A stretch of 64,000 nucleotides of DNA from Aspidiotus rigidus (taxonomy: Eukaryota > Arthropoda > Insecta > Hemiptera > Diaspididae): positions 1,426,001 through 1,490,000 of the forward strand of contig JAVHKY010000017.1 of assembly GCA_035079385.1 (NCBI GenBank), in the 5' to 3' direction. Numbering within the stretch: the stretch's first letter is position 1; every line of letters begins with the position of its first letter. The notes beneath the pieces were generated by a model. The model did no database searches. It was not told the origin of the DNA and saw only the letters and a program-made list of their open reading frames with translations. Of this stretch, positions 34,501-45,129 are shown one piece after another. Both the position numbers and the translations under genes were made by a program.

Positions 34501-36066
34501 TGCCGCAGGGGTCGGTCCTTGGGCCGCTTTTGTGGTGCGTCGCATTTAACGGAATCTTTAAGGTGAAGCTGCCACCGGGGGTTAAGCTTATCTGCTATGC
34601 GGATGACACCCTGGTGGTATGCACCGCCGAACAACTGTAGCGATGGAGAGCAGGGTAAACCGGGCCCTAGAGGATGTGACGCGTTGGATCGAGTCGGCTG
34701 GACTTGAACTTGCAGCAAGTAAGACGGGGGCCATTTTATTCACGACCCGTCGGAAGTTCAAGCCACCCACCTTTCGCCTGCGAGGTGTGGAAATTGGAAT
34801 CAAGAAGCAAATGAAATACCTGGGCATCTGGTTCGACTCAACGCTGAGATTCAGGCACCATTTCCTGATGGCAGCGGAAAAGGCGGGCCGGGTAGTTGGA
34901 TACCTAAGCCGCCTGATGAGGAACCTAGGAGGACCAAGAGAAGCAAGGAGAAGGATCATCATGAGCACCGCCTTGTCGATCCTCCTATACGGTGCGCCAG
35001 TATGGGCCGACTGCATGAAGATACCATACCAAAGAAGAGAGATGGTGAAGATCCAACGAAGAGCTGCGCTAAGGTGTGTTAGTGCCTACCGCACTGTCTC
35101 GACGGAGGCTCTTTATGTATTAGCACGTTCACCACCAATCGAGCTCCTTGCTGAGGAGAGAGCGGTGGTGTTTGAAGAAAAAAAGAGAACGACGACCAAC
35201 CAAGAAGCTTTACGGGTCAAGCAGGAGGCCAGGCGCTCCTTGCTTGTAAAGTGGAAAGCCAGAATTGTCCAGAGTGAGCTGGGTACATGAACAACCCGTG
35301 TGCTAATACGCGACCTTGATGAGCGGATGAACCGACACCGTGGTCAGCTGAACTTTCACCTGACGCAGGTGTTAAGCGGCCATGGCTGCTTCAACAAGTA
35401 CCTTCATGAGAAGTTAAGGAAAGTTGAGCAGGCAACGTGTTCGCACTGTAACCAAGGGCGGGATGATGGACCACAACACACCTTATTTGAGTGTGAGGCG
35501 TGGAGGCGTGAGCGGGACGAGCTTAGTCGGTCTCTTCAAGAGATCAGGGTAGATGAAGCGCTCGACCTGAGTAGCCTGGTACCCACCATGCTAGGTTCCG
35601 AAGAAGCATGGAACCAGGTGTCTGCATTTGCGGCCACCATCATGAAGAGGAAGATGGACCAGGAATGGAATAGGCAAATGCAGAACCACGCTATGGCCAC
35701 TCAACACCTGTGTACCATCAACATCCAGATCTGCAGGAAGAAGAGGACCAAGATCTTCCCTGAAGAGAGAAGAAGATGAAGAAACTCCAACAGTGACCTA
35801 CTGTATTGTGTAGTGTGGTGGTGTTTGTTGTTGTGAGTATTCTCATGTGTTTTGTGCGTGCCAGGGGGGCACTGCAGCTTGGCGGTTGCCAAAGCAACTT
35901 GGCAGTTGCCGAGTAGAAGAGGGGGTTCGCCTAGGAGATTCCTCCTTCACTGAAGTTATACCTGAAAGGGTCGATTCCGGTGTTGTAGGAAACAATATTA
36001 AATGCATCCGCAACCCGCACCTACTCCATAATGGATGACGGGCGGTGCTGCATATGCGACACACAA
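34501..36066 (+). mobile_element. 5'-truncated R1-clade LINE
   Basis: A 1566-bp insertion flanked by the 14-bp duplication GCTATGACGTGTAC (34487-34500, 36067-36080). It starts inside the reverse transcriptase at PQGSVLGPLLW, then LICYADDTLVV (catalytic YADD, about 34585-34615). After a frameshift near 34637 it continues with WIESAGLELAASKTGAILF, YLGIWFDSTLRFRHHF, SRLMRNLGGPREARRR and an ALSILLYGAPVWAD thumb. After an in-frame TGA at 35288 comes NFHLTQVLSGHGCFNKYLHE and a CxxC-x8-H-x4-C zinc-finger-like motif (CSHCNQGRDDGPQHTLFEC), then a 3' UTR of about 290 bp with no poly-A. This order is typical of R1-clade ORF2. It cannot move on its own. Confidence 0.88.
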
Positions 36067-36483
36067 GCTATGACGTGTACATGAATCATCTTTTCAAAGT
36101 TCAGAACTTATTCTTACTGTTTTTGAAATTGCCTATCAAAATATTTCGGAAGGCGGGCATATTTGTGTCAAAAACCGAGTGATTTGAGGTGAGAAAAATC
36201 TAATTGCTGTTGAGCATCGACTACTGTTGATTTCAATATTATTTTGCTGCTGAAAAAAGATCATTTTTAATAGAATTAATTCGGTTCTCCAAATTATGAC
36301 CAAAGACATCTAACGACGACATACTCAAAGGAGTAAAACAGACGGAGTAATTTAATTAAAGCCACAGAAATACAAAATACACCGGAGTGCTTTCGATTAA
36401 AGAACCATTGTCAACGGGTGACATGAAAGCAACTGAACCAACACCGGCCGGCAACAAACACTGCCGAGGAAATCATGACTGAA

Positions 36484-37740
36484 CTAGCGAGTCATCACAA
36501 TGTGAATCATACTCAAAACTAGTTCAATCAACCCCTCATCAGGTATGTACCTGTTGAGCACATTCAGGTTGTCGTTATTCAGACGGCGAATAATTTCAAT
36601 ATGTTCTAACGCGGTACGCTTGAAAACCGAGGACTCTCTATGGAGGAGGGACTCGAATCCCTCTTTAAAACTATGGCCAGTGGTGATAAGATGGTCCGCA
36701 AATGCCGAATCACCCAATTTCTTCTTTCCCCACGCCTTCCTATGCTCATCTATTCTAATTTTGAGCTGACGTCCAGTCTCACCTATGTAGATTCCACTAC
36801 AGTCATTACACTTCATTTTGTAAACCCCACTTTTTTCGACCAGTGGAATGGGGTCCTTCAGCTTAACAAACAGACTTTTTACAGTGTTAAGATTGTAATA
36901 CACTGGGCGAAACCCAAATGGGCGGAGGACACGACCTAACTGGGAAGAGAATTTTCCTAAAAAGGGGAGCCTGATCCAACGTTTTCTACTGTCAGACGCC
37001 GGATTGCTGGGGAGGGAGGTAGTGGAATCACGGCTTTTCCGAGTCAATTTTCTATAGACCATCAAGTCAATATCTAAGCTGACCTCATTCACTCTGGCCA
37101 AGTGCTTTATAGTCAAAAGCTCCTGTTGAAAAGCGAGGTGACCCAATGGAATACTAGCCAACCGGTGGATATAACTATTAAAATCGGCAATTTTGTGGGC
37201 AACAGGGCAGAAAGATCTACCGTGGACAGTAATATCGGTCGAAGTATCTTTTCTATATATGGCGAATTCATGGGCACCTTCTCTATTAGAGATAGTAAGG
37301 TCCAAAAAATTTATAGATAAACCGCCTACTTCCAACGTGAATTTGATGGAAGGATACAAACTGTTAAGATACCTAAGAAACTCCAAAAGGAGATCTCGGT
37401 GACCGGTCCACATGCACAAGACATCATCAACATACCTGTGTCAATAATGTATATGACTCAGAAGCCCCTGGCAGGAAAAAAGATCGAGCTCAAATTTAGA
37501 CATAAAAACCTCCGAAATGAGGGAACCCAGAGGAGAGCCAATAGGGATACCTACCTCCCTTTGGAAATTCGAAAAATTTCCCTTCAAATTTGCAAAAATT
37601 GAGAGACCAACAAAATGAGTAAATTGAAAAATTCTGCCAGTTCTTCATGACAGATATTAGATTGGACCAAGAGGTCTCCCATATGCTGCATGGCAGTAGC
37701 CCTAGGGATACTCGGAAATAAGCCGACTATGTCAGACATG
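36484..37740 (-). pseudogene. Penelope-like RT with GIY-YIG endonuclease (broken)
   Basis: Read on the minus strand: DIVGLFPSIPRATAMQHMGD near 37700, then stops and frameshifts. RYVDDVLCMWTGHRDLL follows near 37400 (RT catalytic YVDD), NFLDLTIS, the linker, and YKMKCNDCSGIYIGETGRQLK near 36790, the GIY-YIG endonuclease signature. The 311-codon stretch 36484-37419 is open, while the upstream palm domain is broken by several stops. RT followed by a C-terminal GIY-YIG is the defining layout of Penelope-like elements. Confidence 0.9.
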
Positions 37741-37811
37741 TTCCATGTCTTTTCTCTCGCCGGACCCCGATTTTGAAACTCGCGAGTACACCCCCCCTCC
37801 CCCCGTCAAGA

Positions 37812-37883
37812 GAAATCTCTACCCCGTGGGTGATTCAGAAATTCGCGAGTACACCCCGCGTAATAATAATAATTAATAATTAA

Positions 37884-37916
<33 letters not shown>

Positions 37917-38168
37917 AAATAGTAAAAAAATAAATAATTAAATAATTAAATAAATAAATGATTAAATAATTAATATAACTAATAATTAGAAAATCTCTAC
38001 CCCGTGGGTGATTCAGAAATTCGCGAGTACACCCCGCGTAATAATAATAAATAATTAATTAATTAAATAATTAAATAAATGAATAATTAAATAATTAATA
38101 TAATTAATAATTAGAAAATCTCTACCCCGTGGGTGATTCAGAAATTCGCGAGTACACCCCGCGTAATG
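37812..38168. repeat. Tandem 53-bp motif with AT-rich spacers
   Basis: Three near-identical copies of a motif beginning AAATCTCTACCCCGTGGGTG and ending GAGTACACCCCGCGTAAT, at about 37812, 37990 and 38115. They are separated by (AATAA)n spacers of variable length. A diverged half copy precedes them at 37765-37800. Spacing is about 178 then 125 bp. Confidence 0.8.
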
Positions 38169-38639
38169 ATAATAAATAATTATATTAATTAATTAATAAA
38201 TAATTAAATAATTAAATAATTAAATAAATAAAGGCTGGATAGTCGAAATTTTTTTCAAGTCCCCTAGACTTGAATTGTCTCATACCATTCCAATACAACA
38301 GCGAGAAAGGGGGCGAACGAGCGGAGCGAGTTCGTGCTACCTCATATTTCTCATAGAAGACTTATACGACGCCAAGATAGGTAAAGGGGTAAACGAATAA
38401 TATCTCACGAACACTTGACCTAGTAGAAGCCTAGACTGAAATATTTCAAGATGACTGATAAAATATAAAAGACATGGAACATGATTTTCATTTACTTGGC
38501 TATGCCAGAAAATTTTTTATGTTCCACCAATTCTATTCACTGTGTACCATTGCTAACACATTTTTTAACTTTTCTCTCATTCCTTTCTGCTGCTCCCAGA
38601 TTTGCTGTTCAAACATTCTCTTTTGATGTGCGATTATAA

Positions 38640-39013
38640 CACTACTGAACAGCTCTCCTGTTACAAAGATTCTATTACGTGATTCTTGAATACTTTTCAA
38701 CGCTGAACACGAATCCGTTGTCCGTTTTTTGCTAGCACGTCACAATTTTTAGTAATCACGATAAATATTCACGTAATCATAACAAATATTCTCGTCTACT
38801 TGCGGCGCGCTGTCGCGGAACGTAACGAACGTTTTCAATAGCGACGCTGCTATCGTCGATGTGTTTCGCGACGACGCGCGGCAAGTAAACAAGAACTTTG
38901 ATCATGATTGTGACGTGCTAGCGAAAACCGGTCAATGGATTCGTGTTCAGCGTTGAAAAGTATCCCAGAATCGCGTAATAGAATCTTTGTAACAGGATAG
39001 CTGTTCAGTAGTG
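38640..39013. mobile_element. CACTA-ended 374-bp foldback MITE
   Basis: Begins CACTACTGAACAGC and ends GCTGTTCAGTAGTG. The 3-bp target duplication TAA is at 38637-38639 and 39014-39016. The paralogous empty site at 45111-45126 (GATTATAATTAACCC) confirms the exact boundaries. The arms are complementary for most of their length (AACGCTGAACACGAATCC on both), down to an inner GC-rich palindrome near 38800-38890. CACTA ends with a 3-bp duplication suggest a non-autonomous CACTA element; PIF/Harbinger is the alternative. Confidence 0.85.
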
Positions 39014-39037
39014 TAATTAACCCTATATTTATTATTA

Positions 39038-39980
39038 CCCGTATTTCATTGAATATAAGCCGCACCTTTTTTTCGTTTTTCGAGCTTCAAAATCCGGGTG
39101 CGGCTTATATGCGAGGGCGGCTTATCTTTGAGTTGACTTGAACTGTCTTATAAAATGAATCATTACGAAGGACATATTCTGACTTGGACGTCCGGAAGAG
39201 GAAAACCATACCGAAAAATGAAAGATTTCCCATCAATGCAGTTGTGCGCGCTCACGGTACACTAAAGAGGTATTGACACTTGCCTATGTTCACCATTACT
39301 AATGCTGTCACGAGAAATGATGTACTTGAGTGTTTTGCCACTATGTAGCGCCAATGATCTGGTCCCCGGTTGTACATAGAGTCTTATGTAAATTCACTAC
39401 TTTTAAAAAAATTGTAGAAGAGTCAGAAATCAACCAAAAAATCTGAAACATGGTGCGAATAGACTACTCATTATGCTCTACATATTTCAAAAAAAATTAT
39501 TCTCATGTGTAAATTTCTTGATTTTTTATAACCCTTGGAAATTTGTCAGTACTAGGGTACCTCCGGTAAGGTAACAACGCTGGTGGGGAGCGGAAGGCAT
39601 TCACAACGGCGCAGCGAACGCAGCGGAATTATGTATGAACTACATTATTTTGTGTGACAAGAATTTTGTATAGTGTCAATACCTCTTTAGTGTACCGTGT
39701 GCGCGCTCAAGAAAAGGGGTGGATGACGACTGATCTCATGGTAGATTGGTATAATTGTGCATTGATTTGTTATTACCTATTATAATATGGTATTTTTCTA
39801 TAAAGAAGATATTTTTCGTGGATAACGACACATTTTTTATTTGGTAAAAGCGACACATTTTTTATTTGGTAAAAGCGCGGCTTACGTGCGACGCCTTTTT
39901 TTTTTTTTTTGATGTCTTCAAATCGGGGGGGGGGGGGGCGCGGCTTATATGGCTGGCGGCTTACATTCAATGAAATACGG
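39038..39980. mobile_element. TA-flanked DNA element with CCCGTATTTCATTG ends
   Basis: The left end CCCGTATTTCATTGAATATA...AGCCGC and right end GCGGCTTA...CATTCAATGAAATACGG are inverted. TA dinucleotides flank both ends (39036-39037, 39981-39982), as for Tc1/mariner/pogo-type transposition. The interior has no transposase, carries poly-A and poly-G tracts near 39900-39940, and is itself interrupted by the hAT-type MITE at 39253. Confidence 0.7.
39253..39699. mobile_element. 447-bp hAT-type MITE nested in the TA-flanked element
   Basis: 27-bp inverted termini start CACGGTACACTAAAGAGGTA; the right end is the complement. The perfect 8-bp target duplication TGCGCGCT lies at 39245-39252 and 39700-39707. 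The 8-bp duplication points to hAT. It must be younger than the element it sits in. Confidence 0.85.
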
Positions 39981-40359
39981 TATTTATTATATTATTTATT
40001 ATTATAAGATTTTTTTGTCCGTCAAACTCCTCGAAAACTAACCGATGGATTTTTTTGTAACCGGGCCGTATTGTAGTACTATATGTGAAGATGTGCACCT
40101 GCAATTTATTTGAAAATCGGGTCAGTAGTTCTCGAGAGACCTTCAATTTTTTGAAAAATTGTTACAAGAAGCAATTTTATTTATTTCTATCCTTTTCTTT
40201 TCTTATCAGTACGTGTATTGTGATGAAGAACCTTTTCTTGACACAGGTTCATTCTTGACAAAGGGTACGCTTTGGAAGCCCTATATTACTTTCAGTCTGA
40301 AAAGAATCAGGTTTGTAGGCTTACATAATTTTTTTTTTGTCCGCGGATCTCCAAAAACT

Positions 40360-41060
40360 ACTGATGGATTTTCAACAAGGAACCTGTTCTATGGGGGCAT
40401 TTTTTCGAAATTTACGGTGCACCGTCCGCCTTGCGCCGTCCAACAAAAAACTTTGAAAAATTTCGACTCTCGAGCCATATATGATGGGAGAAGGACTTGG
40501 AAAAATTCCATCTCTCGAGCTATATTATATGATAGGAGGGGAACTTGAAAAAAAATTTTGACCTTCGAGCCATAGGATAAGAATTTTTTCAAGTTCCCCT
40601 TCTATCATACATAGCTCGAGATTCGAGAAATATTTAGACTCTCAAACTATATTACATTAGGCTTATAGTAGGTCTAGGCTTCCTTTAATTCACTCATAGA
40701 AATTTTGTATTGGACATAACACTGATTCCTATAATTTTAGTACTCACAACGTTTGTTTTGATTAACATCATAAAAATTTTCCCATTGCAGTAATGACAAG
40801 TTGAAAGATCATTAAAATTGACTTAAAATATAGTGATGAGAAGTAAAAATTATAGTAATGATTCACAAAATAGCTACTGTCCTCAGTTTACTCAAGTATT
40901 TTAGGAATGAATACTAAAATATTTCTATGAGTATTCTCAATATCAAATCCCATATGACTCATAAAACAGGTTTCCTGCGTTCCTCGTTTAACTTCGTTCA
41001 GGAAGCCGTCGTTTTTCGAGACTTAGATAAGTTATATAGTCTCATATCCTAAGATGGGCA
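40360..41060. mobile_element. Foldback-like element, copy 2
   Basis: The left block GGAACCTGTTCTATGGGGGC, then GCACCGTCCGCC...CCGTCCAACAAAAAAC, is followed by units of about 45 bp (ATTTCGACTCTCGAGCCATA-TATGATGGGAG-AGGACTTGGAAAA). One inverted unit follows at 40580-40620 (TCAAGTTCCCCTTCTATCAT). The right block has AAACAGGTTTCCTGC and GAAGCCGTCGTTTTTCGAG near 40970-41020. Same family as 30520, 47990 and 61980. Confidence 0.55.
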
Positions 41061-42800
41061 CCAACATTTTTTTCGACGATTAATAATTGATAGTAATCCT
41101 TCAGCGCGTTTCCAATTGAGTTTATACGATTCTGTAAGTAATCGAAGTATCAATTTGCAAAGGTCGCAGAAACAACTGTAATAGCTCCGTAGCAAATGTG
41201 TGCAGTGGGAGAAGGAGTGAATTTTCTGGAGACATTTCGTAGGTTTCGGATGACTCCTAGCCTAAATTAAAACAAAATTCAGGTTTCCTTATTGGATTTT
41301 TGGTTATTTTTACTCTTTTATCAGTTGATGTGGCGTCGTAGTGATAGAATTTATAAACTGAGTTTTATTGTTCATTCTACAAATATTTGGCATGATTGAC
41401 AGGTCATTGGTATTTAATTTAAAGAGATGTAGTGACTCTCTCAATGATTTCTGCATTGTGTACTACTCACGCAGTGTTTTTTGTTATAGCACTTATATAT
41501 TTGTAATGAATGCTCGCAAAGCAACCCCTTGAGGGGCAAGATACCTTTAAGATCCGAATATCTATACTCAACACAGGCGCGCCGGTAACCGCTAGTAGTT
41601 CATATCACGATTAAAATATGGATTTTTCTTGGATTGCATGAGAGAATCTATGAAACGCAAGTGATAACGATGCTGTAGACCACGAAACTATTAAATCGCG
41701 AGTTGAATACCCGAATACAACCTGTCGTTTTCGAGTTTACGAGTTAACTTCACTTACAAATACGTTCCTAGGAGTATTTCAGATTTGCGAGTATTGAAAT
41801 TCCGTTTAATTAATTTCGATGATGATTTCGCCATATTGTATTCCATTCCGTTTCGAGACGTCGGAATTAATCGGGTCATATTCTAGCGCGAAGTTTCGCC
41901 TGTAAAATGTGTCTTGCATTGTGATGAAGCAATGCAAATTGTACGTTGAAAAACTCGACACGAGTCGCTATAGTAACGGTTGAATCTAGATAGAGAGGAC
42001 GCAAAAAAATTTATATATTTTTGCAATCAACGCGCGGTTATTGCTGCGGTAAAGAAGACGGTGTGTACTCACGATATACACGTATAAATGAAGGGAAATA
42101 ATATACTATTTTCGGAATAAAAAAAACTTATCTCTCGCTCGTACTCACTCATTGTGTACATAGTGAAGAGAGTGGCAAAAAAAGTATATATAGAGAAAAC
42201 GCGCGAGCATTTTGATAATTCGCGAAAGTCAGAAAGCGAAAGAGCAGTGACAGTCTCGTATTGAAGAGAGAAAGAGAGAGAGAAGAAAAAGCTCATTCTC
42301 GGCTTCCGGTTGACGTGCAAGTTTATAATTCTACGACGTCTCGAGTTATCAAAAGATAAACGCGTGAGTGTGCTTCGTACTTTATTCAGTACTCGCGAGA
42401 AGCAAAATCGGAATAAATATCATGTTGGAAGAGGGCATGGGATCAACAGAGAATGGTCTGAAGGCAGTCAATGTTTTATTTAAATATACATGGACGTGAG
42501 TCGAATTGTTCTGCATCTCCTACAAAGGGCTCCTTTCTCCACATTATGATGCATTTTCCCCTCCTCATCCACATGATTCGTAATGAACATCCGCACTATT
42601 TAACACCCTTTAATCGTCTTCACCTCCCGGAATTTGCGGCTCTTTCCTCTGTACTGCGTTTACAGCAGCCATCACGGGGTGGAACTTCCTTCTGTGGATG
42701 AAATATGATAATTCAATCATTCAGGGCTTGATAGCATATGGGGTAACGCTTTTGTCGTCAGTTCGTTCTCACTCGGGCTCTGAGATTTTTTCGTTATATT
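41061..42800. other. NCKX intron 2, no recognisable feature
   Basis: No coding sequence or well-formed repeat is supported. A GA-rich, GAGAGAAAGAGAGAGA-containing stretch lies near 42260-42290. The short open frame near 42471 has no recognisable homology. Confidence 0.4.
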
Positions 42801-43059
42801 TCCTCTTACAGGTTAAAAAAACTTACGGGTTCTTCAACGGAGTTGAACGAGCGGTTTAAGGGAACCTGGTTATGGGAAACAGGAGAGTAGCGATTTGAAA
42901 AAATTTCGTCTTTTGAGCTATACAGGATGAAGCCAAAAGATGTTATGAACGAAATCTGAGTTTGAATTATCTGTCCTAGCGCAAGAACGAGGCTTCCAAA
43001 TTAGTGAATGCGGACCAGAGTAAGGTCGAAATTCTCCCAGGCTTCAAACTTTTCCTCAA

Positions 43060-43460
43060 TGTGTCAGTAAAATTTAGCGCTGGGTTCGGGAAGAATGTAA
43101 AAATAAAATGAGTGAATGGACCTGAGTAGGGTGCAAATTTTTCCAAGATGAAAAACTCTATAAAAGCTTTAAACTTTTTTTAATTCCTCGGAAAAATTTA
43201 GCGCCGAGTCAAAAAAAAGAAGTTCGAAATGACCTTACAAAGCTCCAAAATAAATGACGGAGCCTGAAAAGGGTCTCTCTGAGATGAAAAGTTGCGTCAT
43301 AAAATTTAGCGCTGGCTGTGAAAAGAATGTCAATATAATCTTGAAAACTTTAAAATGAGTGAGTAGATCTTGAGAGAAAATGAAAAATTGCGCAATCTTT
43401 GAAAATTCTCCTGATTTCACAATAAAATTTAGCGTTGAGTTCGAAAAAAGAAAGCCTAAA
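43060..43460. repeat. Degenerate ~115-bp tandem repeat
   Basis: The phrase AAAATTTAGCG(C/T)(T/C)G followed by AGTTCG-AAAAAAGAA recurs near 43070, 43193, 43308 and 43425. Between copies are diverged CTTTAAA and GAGTGAGT phrases. It is an old four-unit array. Confidence 0.55.
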
Positions 43461-43869
43461 TCATTGAGTAAGGCTCTAAAGTGAGAGTTTCCTGTAAGCC
43501 CTAACTTCCACCCCTTTTCTTAGGATACCTATAGTACCTTCAAAAATTCTTATAAGTGTGTTAACCAGGCTAGGACCTCCTTTATTTTCTTTCAAGATAC
43601 ATTTTTGGTCATCCAAGAAAAATTGTCGGGGTCCCAAAACTTAGCTAGAACACAGATCTCCCCTGCTTCCGGGGTAACTGTAGTAACCTTCAAAATTTTT
43701 TCAAGATTCTAAACCCTCCTTCCTCTTCCGGTATGTCTACGGTCAACTTCAAAAGTTTCCTTTAGTCCATCAGTTAGGTTACGATCCCTGTTTTTTAACG
43801 AAATCTGATGGTCACCTATGAAAATAATTTGAAGTCCTTCCTAGTGCTTATAGGGTTGGATTTTAGAGC

Positions 43870-44050
43870 ACAGCAAAAAAGATGGTTTACGCAGTGGAAA
43901 GAATGTAATCACAGCAAAATGAGGATCCCACAGCAAAGAAAATAATGCACAGTAAAAGGTCGCATTGAACAGCAAATTTACGATTGCGCAGCAAATAATA
44001 TATACGACCTCAAAAAATCAAATTTGAACAGCAAAATGCGTTAATTCAGC
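43870..44050. repeat. Short CAGCAAA-spaced repeat
   Basis: At least seven CAGCAAA or CAGTAAA phrases (43872, 43911, 43931, 43952, 43973, 43989, 44029 and neighbours) are spaced about 20-40 bases apart with unlike spacer sequence. It is a decayed short tandem repeat. Confidence 0.5.
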
Positions 44051-44286
44051 AGTAGACTGCTAAAGTAAAAAATAAAATAAAAGGAATCAGTCATAAGTCC
44101 AAGATAAAGTGAATCCGTTGAAAGTCTAGAACAAAATAAAATCTGTCCAAAACCTGAAATGGAATAAAATCGAATAAAGTTGACGAGACGAGAAACCTGA
44201 CTAGAACGGAGAAACAAAACATAATAATCATTGCACTAACAGAGCTTTCTTTGCCTTTGCCGGGCGTCCTCATTTACGTTTCTGCC

Positions 44287-44757
44287 CTAAGGGCACATTG
44301 TTTGCTCAAGGAGGAACGTCAGAAAGTTGGAGGCGGATGAGCATATACCCAGAGAATGTTTGCACGTTAAATATTTTAGAAAAAAAGGACATGAACAAAA
44401 CAAATTTGAATTGTCGTTACGAATTTTCCAAACCCCATACTGATATTTTTTGAACTCATCAAAGTTTTTCCATCCTTTCTTTTTTGAGATCATTGTAGAT
44501 AGAAGCTTCTTCGATATTGGCCGGCCAAAACTGCTCGATATTGTATAAAATACCGATGTCATTTCTCCCTCTTCATCAAGTTGTAAGACTTTTGTGTTTT
44601 GGGCTGCCCACTGGTACGCCGCCGTCCAGTGCGGTAAGGAATGAGATCGCATCATCGCAAGACGTAGGTATTGCGAAACGTATTGTGATTTGAACAGCAA
44701 ACACATGAATGCAAATACTAGAGTGAAGATTGATAAAACAAGTACAATTGAAGACAA
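44287..44757 (-). pseudogene. MULE-type transposase C-terminal fragment with SWIM finger
   Basis: 156 codons on the minus strand. WTAAYQWAAQNTKVLQLDEE and NFDEFKKYQYGVWKI precede CSCPFFLKYLTCKHSLGI. This is a CxC-x9-CxH SWIM zinc finger, which sits at the C-terminus of Mutator-like (MULE) transposases. The hydrophobic N-terminal part does not look like transposase, and the catalytic core is missing, so this is a remnant. The adjoining 44758-45128 continues the same repeat as noncoding sequence and serves as the uninterrupted reference for the split copy at 34320-39024. Confidence 0.75.
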
Positions 44758-45129
44758 TACAATTTCAAGAGCAAGAGGATAAATTTCTTGCTATGAAGTG
44801 TACATAAATCATATTTTCAAAGTTCAGAACCTAATCCTACTGTTCTTGAAGTTGCCTATCATGATGTTTCGGAAAGCGGGCATATTTGTGTCAAAAACCA
44901 AGTGATTTGAGGTGAGAAAAATTTAATCGCTGTTAAACATCGACTGTTCATTTCAATATTATTTTGCTGCTGAAAAAAAATCATTTTTAATGTTCCACCA
45001 ATTCTATTTACTGTGTACCATTGCTGTTCATTTCATACATTTTTTAACTGTTCTGTCATCCCTTTCTGCTGCTCACAGATTTGCTGTTCAAACATTCTGT
45101 TTTGATGTGCGATTATAATTAACCCGTTC

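Larger units (their letters stand above)
36272..38510 (-). mobile_element. Penelope-like element insertion
   Basis: This segment interrupts the MULE-like remnant between ...ATCATTTTTAA and TTTTTTATGTTCC. It carries Penelope-like coding sequence on the minus strand (36484 to about 37740), then a tandem AT-rich block (37812-38240) and unassigned sequence to 38510. A perfect 17-bp inverted repeat (CATGTTCCATGTCTTTT at 37737-37753, complement at 38468-38484) brackets the right part. This may reflect the pseudo-LTR arrangement known for Penelope elements. Confidence 0.65.
34320..39024 (-). mobile_element. MULE-like remnant split by three later insertions
   Basis: Host pieces at about 34320-34486, 36081-36271, 38511-38639 and 39014-39024 align in order with the less interrupted paralogue at 44440-45128. 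Examples are AACTCATCAAAG...AAGACTTTTGTGTT, the run starting near TTTTCAAAGTTCAGAAC, and ATGTTCCACCAATTCTATT...GATGTGCGATTATAA. The first piece encodes, on the minus strand, a decayed version of the transposase tail found at 44287-44757. The insertions between the pieces are listed separately. Confidence 0.75.

Noticed and set aside
37860..38240. CRISPR-like array
   Set aside because: Only three units, with AT-rich spacers of variable length, in a eukaryotic genome; it is a tandem repeat next to a Penelope element.
40159..40548. Open frame beginning with a signal-peptide-like stretch
   Set aside because: It starts at TTG, not ATG, and its second half is made of foldback-family subrepeats, so the hydrophobic start is chance.
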